Positions 32,380 through 45,232 of a stretch of 64,000 bases of DNA are shown piece after piece. The notes under the pieces were generated by a model. That model saw only the letters and a program-made list of their open reading frames with translations. It was not told the origin of the DNA and did not search any database. Made by a program: the position numbers and the translations under genes. Every line of letters begins with the position of its first letter. Position 1 is the first letter of the stretch. The stretch comes from Apoda limacodes (lineage: Eukaryota > Arthropoda > Insecta > Lepidoptera > Limacodidae), in NCBI GenBank assembly GCA_946406115.1, contig OX291552.1:186001-250000 (forward strand). The letters are read 5' to 3'.

Positions 32380-33504
32380 TCTTGTTTCTCAGGTTTTCTA
32401 AAAAATCTTAACCTTGTTCACATAAATGCTCAAAGTATTCCGGCTCATTATCCTGACATGCTTGCGTCTTTTAGTAATACTAGTATACATGCCATTCTTG
32501 TCTTGGAATCCTGGCTAAAATCTTCCCTACCTTCTACTTCGTACTCTTTACCAGGATTCCAAATTATTCGTAATGACCGAATTGGTCGTGGTGAAGGTGG
32601 GGTTGCCATATATCTTCGGTCCGATATTCCCTTTTCAGTACTCAACATGTCACCTCAACCAGCTGCTGGTGCCGAACATATTCTTATTGAGATATCTCTT
32701 GCTAATAATAAAATTCTTCTTGGCGTGTATTACAATCCTTCACTTCAAATTAATTATTTTTCCGCTTTCGAATCCCTCCTTGAGACATTATCACCCATTT
32801 ATAGTCATACTATTATAATGGGAGACTTCAATACATGTCTTCTAAAGAAGGACTACAGTGCTAACCGACTTCAATCAATAGTAGAATCCTGTAATCTCAA
32901 TAGTCTCCCTCTTAACGCACCACATTACTTCCCCAATTGTTCTCCTTCTCTCCTAGGTCTCATATTTGTCTCTTCGCAGGAACATGCCTCTGCTCATGGT
33001 CAATTTTCTGCTGATGCGTTCTCCTACCATGACCTTATTTACCTATCATATAAAATTCATGGCAAAAAAAGTAAATCGAGACTACTTTCGCGGCGTAATT
33101 TTAGTGGAATGAACTTGGAGCAATTACGTAAAGACGTTGCCAACACTGATTGGTCGGTAGTTGTTAACGCTAACTCAGTTGATGAAAAAGTGTTTAACTC
33201 GCTTTTGACTCAATTGTATGACATCCATGCACCTGTCAGATTATTGCATTCAAAACATTTTCCTGCACCATGGCTTAATGAAGAAATTAGAGCGCTTCAA
33301 AAAAAACGTAATAATGCTAAAGCAAAATTCAAAAGAGAGCCCACAGAGGAGAATCTTGCTAAATATAAACGTCTTCGAAATCGTTGTAGTACGGTGTGTA
33401 GGGACGCACAACGACGTCATATCTATAGTTCCGTTGGAAACGGGGATCCAGCTAAAATCTGGAAGTTTTTTAAGTCACTAGGAGTTGGCAAAACACTAAA
33501 CTAG
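32380..33504 (+). pseudogene. LINE-B endonuclease
   Basis: Open as part of a 428-codon frame that starts in Pao-1 sequence (32218). Landmarks: NLVHINAQSIPAHYPD (about 32410), VLESWL (metal-binding Glu position), EGGVAIYLRSDI, IIMGDFNTC (catalytic Asp and Asn) and FSYHDLIYLSY. The last should be an SDH motif, but Asp is replaced by Tyr here, so endonuclease activity is doubtful. The C-terminal part (PWLNEEIRALQKKRNNAKAKF) is intact. The frame ends at 33504 because of a deletion before RT. The fused frame with Pao-1 integrase is accidental. Confidence 0.8.
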
Positions 33505-33511
33505 CCGTACT

Positions 33512-34970
33512 ATGATTGTACCCATCCTTGACCTGATTACTCCTATTATCACTCATATCCTCAATTCTTCCATTACCTCAGGTATTTTTCCCAATGCTTG
33601 GAAAAATGCACACGTCATACCATTGCCCAAGAAACTTATTACATCTGCTGTTTCTGATTTCCGTCCAATTTTGATATTACCATTTCTCTCCAAAGTTCTC
33701 GAACGGTTGGTAAATCAGCAGCTTCACCTTTTCCTGACCAAAAATAATTTGTTGAATTCCTTACAATCAGGATTTCGTCCTGGGAATAGTACGGTTACAA
33801 CACTTGCTAAGGTTACTGATGATATTCGCTTAAGTATGGATACCAAAAGAGTTACAGTTCTTTTACTCTTAGATTTTAGCAATGCTTTCAATTCAGTAGA
33901 CTTTGATATCTTGTTGGGCAATCTACACTCTCTTAAAATATCTCCAACAGTAATTGACTGGTTTCGTAGTTACTTGTGCGGCCGCCGGCAGCGCATCCAA
34001 TTTGATAATTCCTTTTCTGACTGGTGCAACATTACTGCCGGCGCACCACAAGGTGGTGTGTTGTCCCCGCTCCTATTTGCAGTTTTCATTAATACAATCA
34101 CTCTAAAGATTTCTTCTCCCTACCACCTTTATGAAGACGATCTTCGAATTTATGCAAGTGGACCTGTTGATCATCTTAACTATGTTATCAAGTCATTAAA
34201 TACTGACCTTGAAAATATTGTGGAATGGTGCGAGTATTATGGTCTTAGAATTAATCCCTTAAAATCACAAGTCATAATTATTGGTAGTCCAAAACTTACG
34301 TCCAGGGTTAACTGGAATTACTTGCCACAAATTGAAATTAATGGAATTCCAATTTCATACAGCGACACAGTTAAAAATCTTGGAGTCATATTAGACAATA
34401 ATTTGACTTGGATTCCACAAGTAAAAGAAACAAGCCGAAATTTTTTTGCCTCAGTTGGATTCCTACGACGTCTACGTAATCTTCTACCGGTTCCCACTTA
34501 AATTTTGATTGCACAATCTTTGTTTCTTCCTGTCCTCGATGCTGACAAATCTTACAGAGGAGCAACTTGACAAACTTGAGAGGCTTCAAAATCTTTGTAT
34601 TCGGTTTATATTTGGTCTCCGCAAATATGACCACAATTCTAAATTTCGCACTGAACTCAAGTGGCTCCCAATCTGCTTTCGCCGGAATGCTCATGTTTTA
34701 AGTCTTTTATACAACGTGCTATTCAATCCATCAACCCCAATCTACCTAAAGGAGCGATTTCAGTTTATTAGCTCTTCTACTCTAACTCTCCGCTCCTCTA
34801 CTAGCCTCATATTAAAAATACCCAATCATAGTACCAATTTTTATAGTTTATCGTTTACTGTTTATGCAATAAAATTATGGAACTCGCTACCTTTATCTAT
34901 CAGGCGCTCACAATCCGCTGACACTTTTATAAAACTGGTTAAAATCCACTATCTTAACTTCAATTTATAA
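33512..34970 (+). pseudogene. LINE-B reverse transcriptase
   Basis: RT blocks: PNAWKNAHVIPLPKK, SDFRPILILPFLSKVLERL, LLDFSNAFNSVDFD (motif A) and GAPQGGVLSPLLFAVFIN. Motif C reads YEDD (about 34131-34142) instead of YADD. Roughly 60 residues between the endonuclease and RT appear to be deleted at 33505. A stop at 34499-34501 separates the post-RT domain (34509-34970: EQLDKLERLQNLCIRFIFGL, IKLWNSLPLSIR). The second copy of this family at 47-54 kb holds a Pao element in the same gene. Confidence 0.87.
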
Positions 34971-35345
34971 ATTCTGTATTGCTATTAATACTTGAGTATA
35001 TTTTGAATATCCTTACAATAATGTAATATAGGTATGTATGTATGGATATATGTGTAAATTTATTTATATTCACGTATACAGAAGTATGTTTATGTAACTA
35101 TATGTATGTACATGTATTTATTTATTTTATACAATTATATAAGTATTTAGTATTATTTTCTCTTTGTAACTTTCTCCTCCTGTGTCACCTACTTATCTTG
35201 CTCCTTTTTCATTACTTGTAACTTAAGGTTGCCTGTAAGAGATCGCTTTATAGCGATAAGGCCGCCTAGTTGTACTATAATATATAAGATTGTATGAATG
35301 TTTAGTTTTAAATTTTTTTAGTGTACAATAAAAGTATATTCTATC
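34971..35345 (+). other. LINE-B 3' untranslated region
   Basis: AT-rich, with TATG/TATA-rich stretches and a short perfect hairpin (ATCGCTTTATAGCGAT). It ends near an AATAAA at 35327. The equivalent is not preserved in copy 2. The 3' boundary at about 35345 is approximate. Confidence 0.55.
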
Positions 35346-35479
35346 TTCACAGTTCAGTTATTGGTGCTAATGAGCATGATTTCGAATATATTAGTTCAAA
35401 TGACTGGAAACTCTGTGTAATACAATATGGAACCATTTTTGGCAAAGTACCTAATTATTTAATAAATATATGAATCATC

Positions 35480-36420
35480 TGGACAATTTAAAGCAAAAAA
35501 TACAACCCAATGTGACGTCATAATCCTTCAATCAAAACACAGTTATATCGAATTGCAATATTATAACGATTTATTGCTTAGTCAACATTTTAACGCGCAC
35601 GCGCTTGTACGTCGTGGCCTTATCAACGGCGTAGGAAACGTCGCTAATGTATTGTATTTTAGACGAAAACTTCGCAAATAAATATAAAAAAAAAATTGAA
35701 TTAATTCGAGATAACCAGAGGCATCTCTCTATCTTATGGAAAAATCGGTCGTCAGAGGTAGAAGCAGAGTTATATGTTAAAAGAGTAGAAAATAATATGA
35801 AAAAACAATTTAAGATATTTAACCAACACCTAAAAAATCTAGAAATTTCAACCAATACATTAAAAAAAGAAGTACAGAACGAAGCAGATATCAGTGAATT
35901 TCCTATGTCAGCAACTATAGCCAATGGTTTAATAGTCCATCTAAAGAATAATCAAGACAATTCGATTCAACATTTGCCACGGGAAATTCGATATTCACCT
36001 AATAACCCCAAATCAGCTAAGAGAGGAGAGGAGTGTTATTTCTGGACAGTTACCAAAGGAGTTAGCACTCCCCATCAACAATATTCATATTGAACTCGCT
36101 AAAATTTACCATCTATTGAAGGTCAGAGAAAGAGTAACAAAGGACTATCTTATTTTTGAAATCAAAATTCCCCTTGTTAGCAGAGAAAATTATTAACTTT
36201 ATAAAACAACAGCTATACCACAGCAGAGCGACCACTATTATTTCTGTTGCAGAATATATACCTATATAGCAATCAATATACAAAAAGATACCTAACTACC
36301 CATGTCGCAAGATGACTTTAATTCATGCATAAACTATGATGAAAATTATCATTTGTGTGAACTTAGTACCCCTGTTTATTTATGTAAAACCGGTAAAATA
36401 CAAAATTAGAAGTAAACTAT
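35480..36420 (+). pseudogene. env: Env fragment, F-like, N-terminal and middle part
   Basis: A retroelement envelope gene in several frames. RRGLINGVG at 35610 resembles a furin-type cleavage site with the start of a fusion peptide. A helical ectodomain stretch follows (35647-36093), then PINNIHIELAKIYHLL and IFEIKIPLVS at about 36080-36180, and a cysteine-containing block near 36310-36400 (FNSCINYDENYHLCEL). No transmembrane segment follows; sequence similarity ends near 36420. It lies downstream of Pao-1 and LINE-B, so it may be the env of Pao-1 or of a lost gypsy element. Confidence 0.72.
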
Positions 36421-39400
36421 TTTTATGCATTGGTTTATATATAAATTAAAACTCGTTGTGAGAATAATGAAATATGTATTTTTTTATGTAAGTTAAAAAT
36501 AATAGTCTAGACACGCTACAAGCCAAGTTCAAGTAACAGAACTGGCGAGCAGCACCGTGTGTAATATTACACGAACCATCTGGAGCCAGTTTTGACCCCC
36601 TCATAAGTCAAAAACTATTTCACATAAACGTGTCAAATTGCACATATGTGCTCCAAATTTCATAAGCACGTCTCAGACGGTTATTTTTCAAAAATAGTAA
36701 TTTTTATCACTGACTGACCTATAGATCAAAACTTTAACCCAGTTCCAGATGACCTAGAAAGTTCAAATTTGGTATGCAGATAGGTAATTAAGTGAATACA
36801 CAGGAATAAATCAAAAACTGGTAAATTTTTATCAGTTTATTGTAATTTTTCACTTAACCTTTTAGCGGGCGCGCGGTCATTTGTAACGGCAGCGGTCGCG
36901 CGTAACCTTAATAACCGTCAAGGTTTTTTGGAATTAAAAAGATAAATTATTTGAATAACAATGTACTTAAACACATTCCCATTAGATATAATAAAAAAAA
37001 TGTTTGGCAGAAAATGTACAAAAATTTATATTAAAGCACTTTTACGAAGCGAAATTTTGCAAAACCTACGCAGCATACACAACGAAAAATATAATTTAGA
37101 CTAAGCAATGCGCACAGAAAGGAAGAATCTATTGTTTTGAGTTTACAATGAACCGAAGAGAGGCTACTAATATTGGCAAACGTCGCGCAGTCTTGCTGTC
37201 CGATTGTCTCTCGATATCTGACCTGTAAGGTTGCGATTTATGCTACGAAATTCATAGGTTTTCTTAAAAAATACTTTTAAATTTGTGGTTATATTATTAT
37301 TACTGTTATCACCGCTGCAAGAATGCAACACAAATTGCATCCAAAAACATTTATGTAAAAATGCATAATTTTGTCATGTAATGTTTCGTAATAATAAGTT
37401 AATATTAAGTACATTTACACAATAAAAACTATTTTCCTTATAGGGACTAGTTTAGATTTAAGAAAATGTTATAACAATCAGTGTAAAATTGTATTAAGTT
37501 AGGTAAAAGTAGAATAGGTTTGTTTCATTTCCCCTTTTTACTATTTGTTGATATCAAAAATAATATTGTGTGAGTACCGACATGTTGTCGACCTTGTACG
37601 CACGACTATCCCCAAAAAAGCGGGAAATTTAGTTTAACATATGTTTGTAAAACATATGCCATTTGTTGTGCAAAAATGTATAGAACTACTATGTAAAATT
37701 CTATATAGACCGTATGTACGGTTAATAAGTTACAGGTGAAAATAGTTAGCGTGTTGAGTATTGTACATTCTTTCTCCTTCACTCCTTTGATAATAGACTG
37801 CGATAGAAATACAAAAGGGATGGGTCTATGGGTAAAAAAGAGAAAGACTGTCTAAAACTTTACCTGGCTAGGGTCATTAAGTCCTTAGGCTATGCCTAAA
37901 ATAAGCATTACAGGTTAAAAGCACACCTTTACCCCTACACGTAGGTATCTATACCGTTACGATAAGTAGTATGGTTGGGGCACAAATTAAGTGTAAAGTT
38001 ATGAAATACGATAAAATACAGTAACCGGGTTACATAGGATAAAGATAAATATATCACTAGATACCTTTCATAGGCATCTACCAAGATAAATAGGTTTCAT
38101 ACAGGTAACTTTTAGCCCTGAAGTACAGGAGCACAAGGAAAATCCTGAAAACTTAGATCACACATTTTTTCATGATTTAACATACTGACAGACACCAAAA
38201 ACACTGAAAGGTATGTCCGAATTTTAGGTCAATTTTTTGACATATAACACAAAGTCTGTAGTCATCTAGTGTAGGCAGAAAGGCCTGAGGGCTAGAATTC
38301 CAGCTCTTTTCTCACTGAGGCCTTACCGTAGACGATGGAACATACCACGATACGTCGTTGGAACCGCCTCTGAAAGATCTATCTTAGGACACCTAAATCG
38401 TCATTATAGCTCCTACCGTTTGGCTATAAAACCTAAAAATGTAAAACAGCGTTATTTTATAGTCAAGCCGCAAATCGTGTGACTGTCATGGCAATAGCCG
38501 ATAGAGACCCCAACTGTCAGTAGCAATTTATAGCTAGGTAGATATACCTACACTTTCAATATATGTTCATATCGACTACTATATGTTGTCTTTCACTAAG
38601 TTTTTGTATGGGCTTATTTTGTATACCTACACTTTCAATATATGTTCATATCGACTACTATATGTTGTCTTTCACTAAGTTTTTGTATGGGCTAGATTTT
38701 AAGTCACCACAGTAAGTACAATAAGTTAAGTACTAAATCTAGAAGGTTCTATGGAACAACCTCTCCCTCTGATGGGGTTTTTCATTTTTTATTATAAATA
38801 TAGAACGAATTTTGAATTTGTATTCAGTCTTCAAGAGAACTTCAACAAGTTAATAGCTATGAATGCTCAGAAGTAAAATTTTTGTACATATGTGTTAGAA
38901 TATAAGTTAGAAGCATAAGTTAAATAAAATCGGTCTGTTGTGTGCATTTACGCGTTTTAATATCTCAAGCGCCTAAGAAGAAACTCCTTGTCACGGGCAA
39001 AACCTTGTGCCACAGATATCGAAGGGTCTGTCCGCACAATTACAATTCTTTTAGTAAGTACGTTTGGTATAGGCAATAGTTTAAATCAAAAATTAATAAT
39101 AATTTTAGTATAGTTATAAGAGTTATAAGTCTGTATGTATATAATTTTTTTACCATGGTATGCATACTTAACTCTGAATGAGTTTGAGAATGAAAACTTA
39201 TTGGTAACAAATTGTTTTTCTCGAGAATTCAATAGATAACTGGTAATTTTTTCTGTATACGTCTTAAATAATTATCTTTTTATTACGTATTTTGTACAAT
39301 GAGTCGTACAACAGAATTTCGGGTGGGTAACACACTTACCTTACACCGAATTATTCCAATGCCTCCCGATGGAAGCTACCTATTCCTTTCGATTGCATAT

Positions 39401-39618
39401 TCTTTGTTTGAGTACCTATAGTAATATACAACAAATAGGTTGCGTGAGACTATAGTAGAGTATATATGTCGTAAACCTAGGAAAATACAGTAGTTTAACA
39501 AAAACCATTTGTAATAAATTAATATTTATATAATACTATAATTATTAGTTATACTATAATACAATATTTAAATACTATTATATACTAATATAATAGATTT
39601 ATGGACAAAAAGTAATGA
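36421..39618. other. 3.2 kb without a recognisable gene
   Basis: No ORF with a family signature on either strand. The first part (36540-36860) has the character of a dispersed noncoding repeat. At 36851 a TTAACC-type start followed by a GC-rich GGGCGCGCGG stretch resembles a DNA-transposon end but has no partner. A 72-bp direct repeat lies at 38543-38693. The rest is AT-rich and unassigned. Confidence 0.5.
38543..38693 (+). repeat. 72-bp perfect direct repeat, 79-bp offset
   Basis: 38543-38614 and 38622-38693 are identical or nearly so (from TATACCTACACTTTC to GTATGGGCT), separated by 7 bp. This is a local duplication in otherwise unassigned sequence. Confidence 0.9.
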
Positions 39619-39829
39619 AATCCCATCAAAAACATAAATGTGAAATGAGAGCCAAGTTCAATATTATGATATACCCCTTGGATGTTGACTTCAACGACAA
39701 AAGAAGTGAGATCTAAATGGGTGCTAAGTTCAATGGTCGGTTCTGAAATTTATTTATAACAACATAAAATATCATTTCTTCTTATAACTTAGGATAATAT
39801 ATTGTAGCTTAAGGTCTGACTTGGCTAGT
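39619..39829 (+). repeat. 211-bp inverted repeat, left arm
   Basis: From ATCCCATCAAAAACAT to GACTTGGCTAGT. It is the reverse complement of 45233-45443, at roughly 90% identity by eye and with the same length. It lies just beyond the 3' end of LINE-C. Within the arm the phrase AAGTTCAAT occurs twice. Confidence 0.9.
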
Positions 39830-40067
39830 ATAATACTATAAGAATTATATTCAAATTCAGATTAAATATAATTTATTCAGTTTAGGCTACAATAATTGAG
39901 CACTTATGAATGTCACTAAACCATCGGTTTGTATGTCTATAGGGCGAGAGACCTTGTACTGAGAAGAACCGGCAAGAAACTCAGCAAGGGCATTTCTTTT
40001 CTCCCTTTCTTTTACAGCGTCTACTTAAAAGTTGAAAAATGCCCTCCCTATCATAGAAGGACTGAAT

Positions 40068-42040
40068 TTATGTATTCATCAATTTTGTAATAGCTTTTTT
40101 CATTAAACTATCTTTGACATATATTTTAAATTTATTTGAGGGTAAATTAACCACATGTTCTGGAATTTTATTGTAGAAAAATATACTTAGTACTGCTAAG
40201 GAGTTATGTACCTTCTGAAGACGACATTTTGGAACTACCAATTTATCCTTATTGCTTGTATTAACACTGTGAAGGTCACTATTTTTAGCAAATAAGTGAC
40301 AATTTTGGCGTACATACATTATACAAGCGAAGATATATTGGCAAGGAACAGTTAAAATATTAATTTCCCTAAATAGTTCCCTAAGTGAAATTCGAGGTCC
40401 TAATTTATAGATTGACCGTACTGCTCTCTTTTGCAAAATAAAGACTGTATGAATATCTGCTGCCTTACCCCAAAGCAAAATGCCATAATATAGCTAAAGT
40501 AGACCAAGCGAGCAGTGTCAACATCTGTAAGCTGCCTAACTTTCCTAACTGCATAGGCAGCTGAACTAAGTTTTCCTTCAAGAACCGAAATGTGAGAGTT
40601 CAACTGCAGCCTATTGTCTAATGTAATACCTAGAAACACTGTTATGTCTAATAGTTCTACTTCTTTTCCGTTTAATGATAATTTTCTACTTATGTATACA
40701 TTTAGTGTCAAAGTAAGTTATTTGCCGTAATCCACTGAAGAACCTGAGAAAGCGCATTAATTACGTCGTCAAAATTAGTTTTATTTCTGTTAACTTTAAA
40801 TAAAAGAGAAGTATCATCAGCAAATAGTACAATCTTCCAAAGCTTCTCGACAAAGAAACGCAAGTCATTTATGTAAATTAAAAATAGAAAAGGACCTGAA
40901 ATAGAAGCTTGAGGAACTCCTTATTTTACTTCTGAGCCATTGGATTTTACTTCATTGATTTGAACCTTCTGCATTCTGCTACTCAAATATGAGCGGATAA
41001 GCTCAAGAACCAATTCTGCAATACCATAATGACTCAGTTTTCGTATAAGAGTTTCATGTTGCACGCAGTCGAATGCCTTTGATAGATCACAGAAGATACC
41101 AATAGCTTTTTGTGACTGTTTCCAAGCATCAAATAAATATTGTATAAGGGGAACACCTGCGTCAGTTGTGGAACGCCCTTTTGTAATACCAAACTGTTGA
41201 AGATGAAGTAATCCATTTAAGTTAAAATGTTTAAGCATCTGATTGAACATAAGTTTTTCAAAAATTTTGCTTAAGGCAGGCAGTATAGAGATAGGTCTAA
41301 AATTAATAGGATCATCTTTACTTCCACTTTTAAAAAGTGGTATTATTTTACTATATTTCATTAAGTCTGGGAATATCCCTTCGTCAACACACTTATTAAA
41401 TATTATGGCTAAGATTGGTTCTATAATATCAATAATTCCTCTAAGGACTCTAACTGATATACCCCATAGGTCACCAGTTTTTTTCTGAGTTAGTAATTTA
41501 AATGTCTCTATGACGTCTTCAGAGGTAATTAATTAAAAAAATTAAAAGTAAAAATATGCTCAAATTTGAATATAGCCTTTTATATATATAGCATTTATTT
41601 ACATAACATTTTAAAAGTTACTCTGATTTTAATGGAGAGGAATTTAATCCATTAGTTGTAATTGTAGGCATTTCAGTAAAATATTTCTCAAAATAGTTAG
41701 CGACTTCAAGATCTGAATCAATTATTTTTGAATTTACAGTAAGTGAATAATGATTGTTACGCGGTTTAATTTTTCCTGTTTCACTATTTATAACATTCCA
41801 TATGGCCTTTATTTTATTATCAGAATTTTTTATTTTATTACTTATATGGATTGATTTTGCAACACTTTTTTAAATATCTTGAATACATTTTGACATAGTT
41901 GGTGAATGTGGGACTGCGGTTATATTGTTTCATTTCATACAACTCATACAACCTAGTTCGACTTTGTTGTATTCCTACAGTAGTCCAGTCCTTGAATTTC
42001 ATTTTTACTTTAAACACTTGTTCGAACTCATTACTTAAGA
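40068..42040 (-). pseudogene. LINE-C reverse transcriptase
   Basis: Minus-strand reading from the right: FKDWTTVGIQQSRTRLYELY (about 41990-41930), IKAIWNVINSETGKIKP (about 41800), IIPLFKSGSKDDPINFRPIS (about 41320) and IGIFCDLSKAFDCVQHETL (motif A, about 41090). GVPQAS at about 40915 has Ala where GVPQGS is usual and is preceded by an in-frame stop at 40921. FADDTSLLFK (motif C) is at about 40825-40800. The post-RT domain 40478-40068 (WGKAADIHTVFILQKRAVR) ends the gene. Frames change near 41520, 40700 and 40450. Catalytic aspartates are present. Confidence 0.85.
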
Positions 42041-42044
42041 AATC

Positions 42045-42415
42045 AAAAAAAAAAAACGAGTTGCACTCCGGGAGTGCCGGCAGAAGTGAAAAGCTTTACA
42101 CACGATTCGCGCTTAACACTCAAATATGTCACAAGACATGTCTTTGACATTGTCAAGAAATAATAATGTTTGTTTATTTACTTTTTTGACGTAGTATATT
42201 TGACATCGCAATCTGTCATAGAATTAAAATTCCATATCCAACCTCCCTGTACTACTCATAATCGCGAATACTAAAAATAAAAATTATAATAGGCGTGGCA
42301 TTACGGTTTCCGTCTTACGAATTTCCATGATTAGGACACGTGACCTGACGCGAGTTTATCATTTTTTACCCATACCAAAAAAAGTGCACAACGCCGCAAG
42401 AAGTTTTCGCTTAAA
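42045..42415. repeat. About 370-bp noncoding insertion inside LINE-C
   Basis: LINE-C coding similarity stops on both sides of this block. Its left edge carries an A-rich run and AACGAGTTGCACTCCGGGAG; its right part reads TTTACCCATACCAAAAAAAG. It has no ORF. The sequence looks like a short non-autonomous element (SINE- or MITE-like), but neither terminal repeats nor an RNA polymerase III box set could be confirmed. Confidence 0.5.
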
Positions 42416-42960
42416 AAAAAGATTATTAGCATTATCATGCATGAAATGAAAATTATTATTTGACCACAGTGATCAGATGGCAAATTGAAAATAATAGATT
42501 TATCTTTTACTTCAACGTTACAGAAAATATTATCTAAACATGTAGCTGAAGTCGATGTAATTCTAGTTGGTTCCAGAAACAAATAATTTAAGTCAAAACT
42601 TGTAAATAAGTTAATAAATCTATCTCTTGTTTGGGAACTCTCTAAAAGATCAATATTAAAGTCACCACAAACAATAACTGACTTTTTAGAACGACAATTT
42701 TTTTTAGAACTTGTTCCATTACAGGCTCAAAAGAATAATAATTTGCAAAAGGGGGGCGATACACACAAATATATTTCTTACGTTCTATACAAGACAATTC
42801 TATTATGCGTTCAAGTGAGAGGCCTTTCGGTCTTTACACTGTATATTATTGTTAACAATTATCAATGAACAACTATCGAATAGCATTTTTTCGAATAAAG
42901 GCACTGGACAAATAATGATTGGGGAAACTAAACATTAATTCAAGTTTACTTAGCCAATAA
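42416..42960 (-). pseudogene. LINE-C endonuclease
   Basis: Partial endonuclease on the minus strand. A start-like NIVHQNIQGVSGKE block is near 43000, a CGDFNIDLLESS-type segment near 42660 and FLEPTRITSTSATCLDNIF, then LPSDHCGQI (SDH motif) at 42582-42470. It is broken by frameshifts and truncated by the noncoding insertion at 42415. Confidence 0.72.
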
Positions 42961-43079
42961 TTCTATTTCCAATTCCTTGCCAGAAACGCCTTGTATATTT
43001 TGATGAACAATATTAAAAAAACAGGCATTGTCTGTTGTCAAAGGACTCTGTTTAAAGTATGATGTAAAATAGGAACTGA

Positions 43080-44642
43080 CTAGCTGCAGCTAATAATATA
43101 AGCACTATAAGACATAGCACTAACGCTAGAGAGGTCAAATGACTCCTTAATACTACTTAAATCTAACTCATGTATATTAGACGCTAACAACGTAGCCATT
43201 TCTCGTCTACATTTCATAGGCATGGACATACCAGCCGGTGTCAATCTAAAATTATAAATTAATTTATTTATGTCAAAATATAAAATTGCATCGCTATGAC
43301 GATGAGTCAAGTTGTACAGATGTACATTCATGTCAAATATATGTCTATTTAGTTTAGCAGTGGAGCTTGAAGAATATGGAAAACCGCTTATTATGAACTT
43401 ACATCATGTTTGATTGTGTAACTCCAACAATGTACCTACTCCCTGTATGATGTCATTCTTCTTTAATAATGAGCCATTTCCAAACAATATGACAATTGTT
43501 GCAGTACTATTTAGTTCACTGACAGGTATGTTTTTGACAATTTGACCGAAGGAAACACCTGGTGTACAAATTTTTGTTACTGAATGTTTTAACCGGTTGC
43601 TAAGAAGTAAACCAAAGCCTTTGCCGAGTTTATCTGAGATTAAAATTGTTCTGCTGGGCAGCTGCTGATTGGGGACCAACTGATTGTTTAGCAGGTTTTG
43701 CCCTAGGATGTTACCAGATGAAAAATTTGATATAATGAGAATCGTTTTGTGACTTGGGTTGTGAAAAGGGCTGAGATGAAAGAGCACAAGTTCAAGAGTA
43801 ATTATTCACTAATGAATCGAATCTATCCGCATTATATTTTGTACCAGCAACCAGCTCATTTAAAGCCAAAATATGTTCATTTATTTTATTCTTTGCACTT
43901 TCATACTTTTTACTTATTTCATTTAAAGACATTTGCAAACCTTGTATATTAGTTTGTAAACGGTTTGTCTCACTATCATGTATAAGCGTGCTTTGCCTAA
44001 GTTGTACAGAAACTACTTTTAATTTACTAATTAATTCCATTCTCTCTTTTCTTAAAAGTGTGTACTTATGCAAATTTCTATGGTCTTTGAATAATTTTTT
44101 TTTTTTTATAAATTTGTTCAATTTAAGCATTTTTTTATATTTTTTATGACTAAAAACTGTTGCTGGGGAGTGACATTGTATGGAAGAATTTGATTCGGTA
44201 AGATCAATTGTTGTTATAGGGTTGCGGTTAATGTTGGTGAGTGAATCGCTTGCTATCAACTCATCAAACTAATTATGAGCATCAGCTGCCATGAGACTTT
44301 TTTTTTCGCCCTCAAGTTGACAATTTAACTGTTGACTATCAAAAAGTTCTTCTTTGCTTGCTCGTTCGTGGCTTGTTCGTGGGTGGCCGTACACTGCTTA
44401 AAACTATCAATAATATCCTGCAGACTGTCACGTTGCCCTAGCATATCTACATATTTTAAATGCACATTGGCTAATTCACTTTTGAATTCCGTGTTTTTTT
44501 TTATAATGTTCATTACTTTTTCCTCAGCATCTTCTCGTTCTTGTAGTAATTTATCACACAGATCTTTTGACATCTTGAGCTCCTCAAGAGCCACCTTCAG
44601 CTTTTCTTGAACACTCTGAAGTACAGCATTGCGAGTCATCAT
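43080..44642 (-). pseudogene. LINE-C ORF1 protein
   Basis: Pieces 44642-44325, 44259-43792, 43787-43404 and 43331-43080 on the minus strand. The first two are strongly helical and rich in Glu/Lys, consistent with a long coiled coil (VALEELKMSKDLCDKLLQE). The last two form a globular domain (HKTILIISNFSSGN, TATIVILFGNGSLL, FRLTPAGMSMPMKCRREMA). The alternation of strands and a short Ser motif suggests an SGNH/esterase-like fold as described for some LINE ORF1 proteins; this is inference. The frame is broken three times. Confidence 0.65.
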
Positions 44643-45232
44643 CTTGACTTAGATGTGTGATCTATGAAAAATACAAATAGAAATAGAAGTGGGTCACTGT
44701 CAGAAGATCACTGGTTAGTGGTTAATTGTTTCGTAATAGCTTTTATTATATTACGTTTATTATAAGAGATTATATTTGTAAAAACTTTGATTCGATAGCC
44801 AAAAGATTACCTACTTATAGGTTAGATTTGGTCAGAGTAACTAAAAGGGGGCGCAAGGGAAGCTGACCCAAAGTAAATTTTTAAATGTGTATTACAACTA
44901 TAAAATGATTTTGAAACGATTTACTCCCCGGGAAATGGTTATTTTTCCAAATCCTTTCTAGTGACAGTTGATCAGTACGGGTTGACGCTGAACAGACTGA
45001 TATTCTACACGCAGGGCACCAAACTTTTATTTATACCATAAATTAATATTTTATTGTATAGTTTGACTTGTCATGGCCAGTGTTGCAACCGAAAAAAAGC
45101 CTGAAAAAATATTATAGCCTTTGCAAGTTCTAAACCTATTACTTGTCGGTTCTTATTTTATTATTCCGAAAATTTGGCTTGCTGGTAGAACTAGTTTAGC
45201 CATCGAACATAATAATTCGTAGGTATATGAGA
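44643..45232. other. No gene seen between LINE-C and the right inverted repeat
   Basis: AT-rich. The first part is probably the LINE-C 5' leader. No ORF or repeat was recognised. Confidence 0.4.

Larger units (their letters stand above)
32218..35345 (+). mobile_element. LINE-B copy 1, inserted at the end of Pao-1 integrase
   Basis: A plus-strand non-LTR retrotransposon with endonuclease, RT and an AT-rich 3' UTR containing a GC-punctuated hairpin (GATCGCTTTATAGCGAT, about 35243-35259) of the kind seen in lepidopteran LINE tails. The exact 5' junction with Pao-1 is uncertain within about 32217-32390, and no clear target duplication was found. The RT N-terminal segment is deleted. Confidence 0.8.
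39850..44642 (-). mobile_element. LINE-C, Jockey-group non-LTR element
   Basis: Minus-strand LINE with ORF1 (44642-43080), endonuclease (about 42960-42420), RT (about 42040-40068) and a 3' UTR (about 40067-39850). It is interrupted by a short noncoding insertion (about 42045-42415). The layout matches LINE-D, but the sequences are different families. It has stops and frameshifts throughout. It is bracketed by 211-bp inverted repeats. Confidence 0.83.

Noticed and set aside
32218..33504. A fused integrase-endonuclease gene (428 codons open across Pao-1 and LINE-B)
   Set aside because: The fusion is a chance in-frame junction of a LINE insertion into a decayed integrase; both partners are broken elsewhere.
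36851..36920. Second piggyBac-like end (TTAACC followed by GC-rich sequence)
   Set aside because: No matching inverted end, transposase or second TTAA junction could be found.
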